Made by a program: the position numbers and the translations under genes. 5,609 bases of DNA, taken from Fervidobacterium sp. GTDB lineage: Bacteria; Thermotogota; Thermotogae; Thermotogales; Fervidobacteriaceae. Positions within the stretch are counted from its first letter, which is position 1, and each line of letters opens with the position of its first letter. Location: positions 1 to 5,609 of the forward strand of contig DPIB01000012.1 of NCBI GenBank assembly GCA_003522805.1, in the 5' to 3' direction. Below are positions 5,606 through 5,609 of this stretch, piece after piece. The notes beneath the pieces are model-generated. The model saw only the letters and a list, made by a program, of their open reading frames with translations, was not told the DNA's origin and did not search any database.

Positions 5606-5609
5606 ATTA

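Overview
The window is part of the head-assembly module of a tailed bacteriophage or prophage (Caudoviricetes). All genes read on the minus strand, so transcription runs from position 5609 towards 1. The order is portal (4142-5554), Mu gpF/SPP1 gp7-type minor head protein (3160-4131), a 58-residue DUF2292-like protein (2987-3163), a DUF2213 prohead protease with a coiled-coil scaffold tail (1744-2919), a head cement/decoration protein carrying an inserted domain (983-1729) and a DUF2184-type major capsid protein (19-966). The terminase should lie beyond 5609 and the head-tail connector genes before position 1. No tRNA, CRISPR array, integrase or transposase is visible.

The host cannot be named. 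Canonical AGGAGG-type Shine-Dalgarno sites, TTGACA-type promoters and a moderate-to-low GC content (roughly 27-50% in hand-counted 60-base lines) fit a phage of Bacillota or a similar anaerobe, but this is inference.

The genes are tightly packed (gaps of 10-16 nt or a 4-nt ATGA overlap), as in one operon. The layout is interrupted by a 67-nt gap (2920-2986) that holds a strong promoter-like element. A second copy of the element lies directly before the portal gene. The copies share 26 identical bases, including TTGACA, and each has an AT-rich inverted repeat across the spacer and -10 region. The operon therefore seems to have two similar transcription starts. One serves portal, minor head protein and the small protein. 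The other adds transcription for protease/scaffold, cement and capsid, the products needed in high copy number.

The proteins form one pathway. The portal ring nucleates the prohead and the minor head protein joins it. The scaffold organises capsid and is presumably removed by the DUF2213 protease. The cement protein stabilises the shell. Three points stand out: the duplicated promoter/operator element, with the portal start lying almost at the predicted transcription start and having no ribosome site; a perfect AAGGAGG ribosome site inside the protease gene that could give a free scaffold protein, as with lambda C/Nu3; and the DUF2292-like small gene inside the head operon. None of these amounts to a clearly new system, but the first two are specific and testable.
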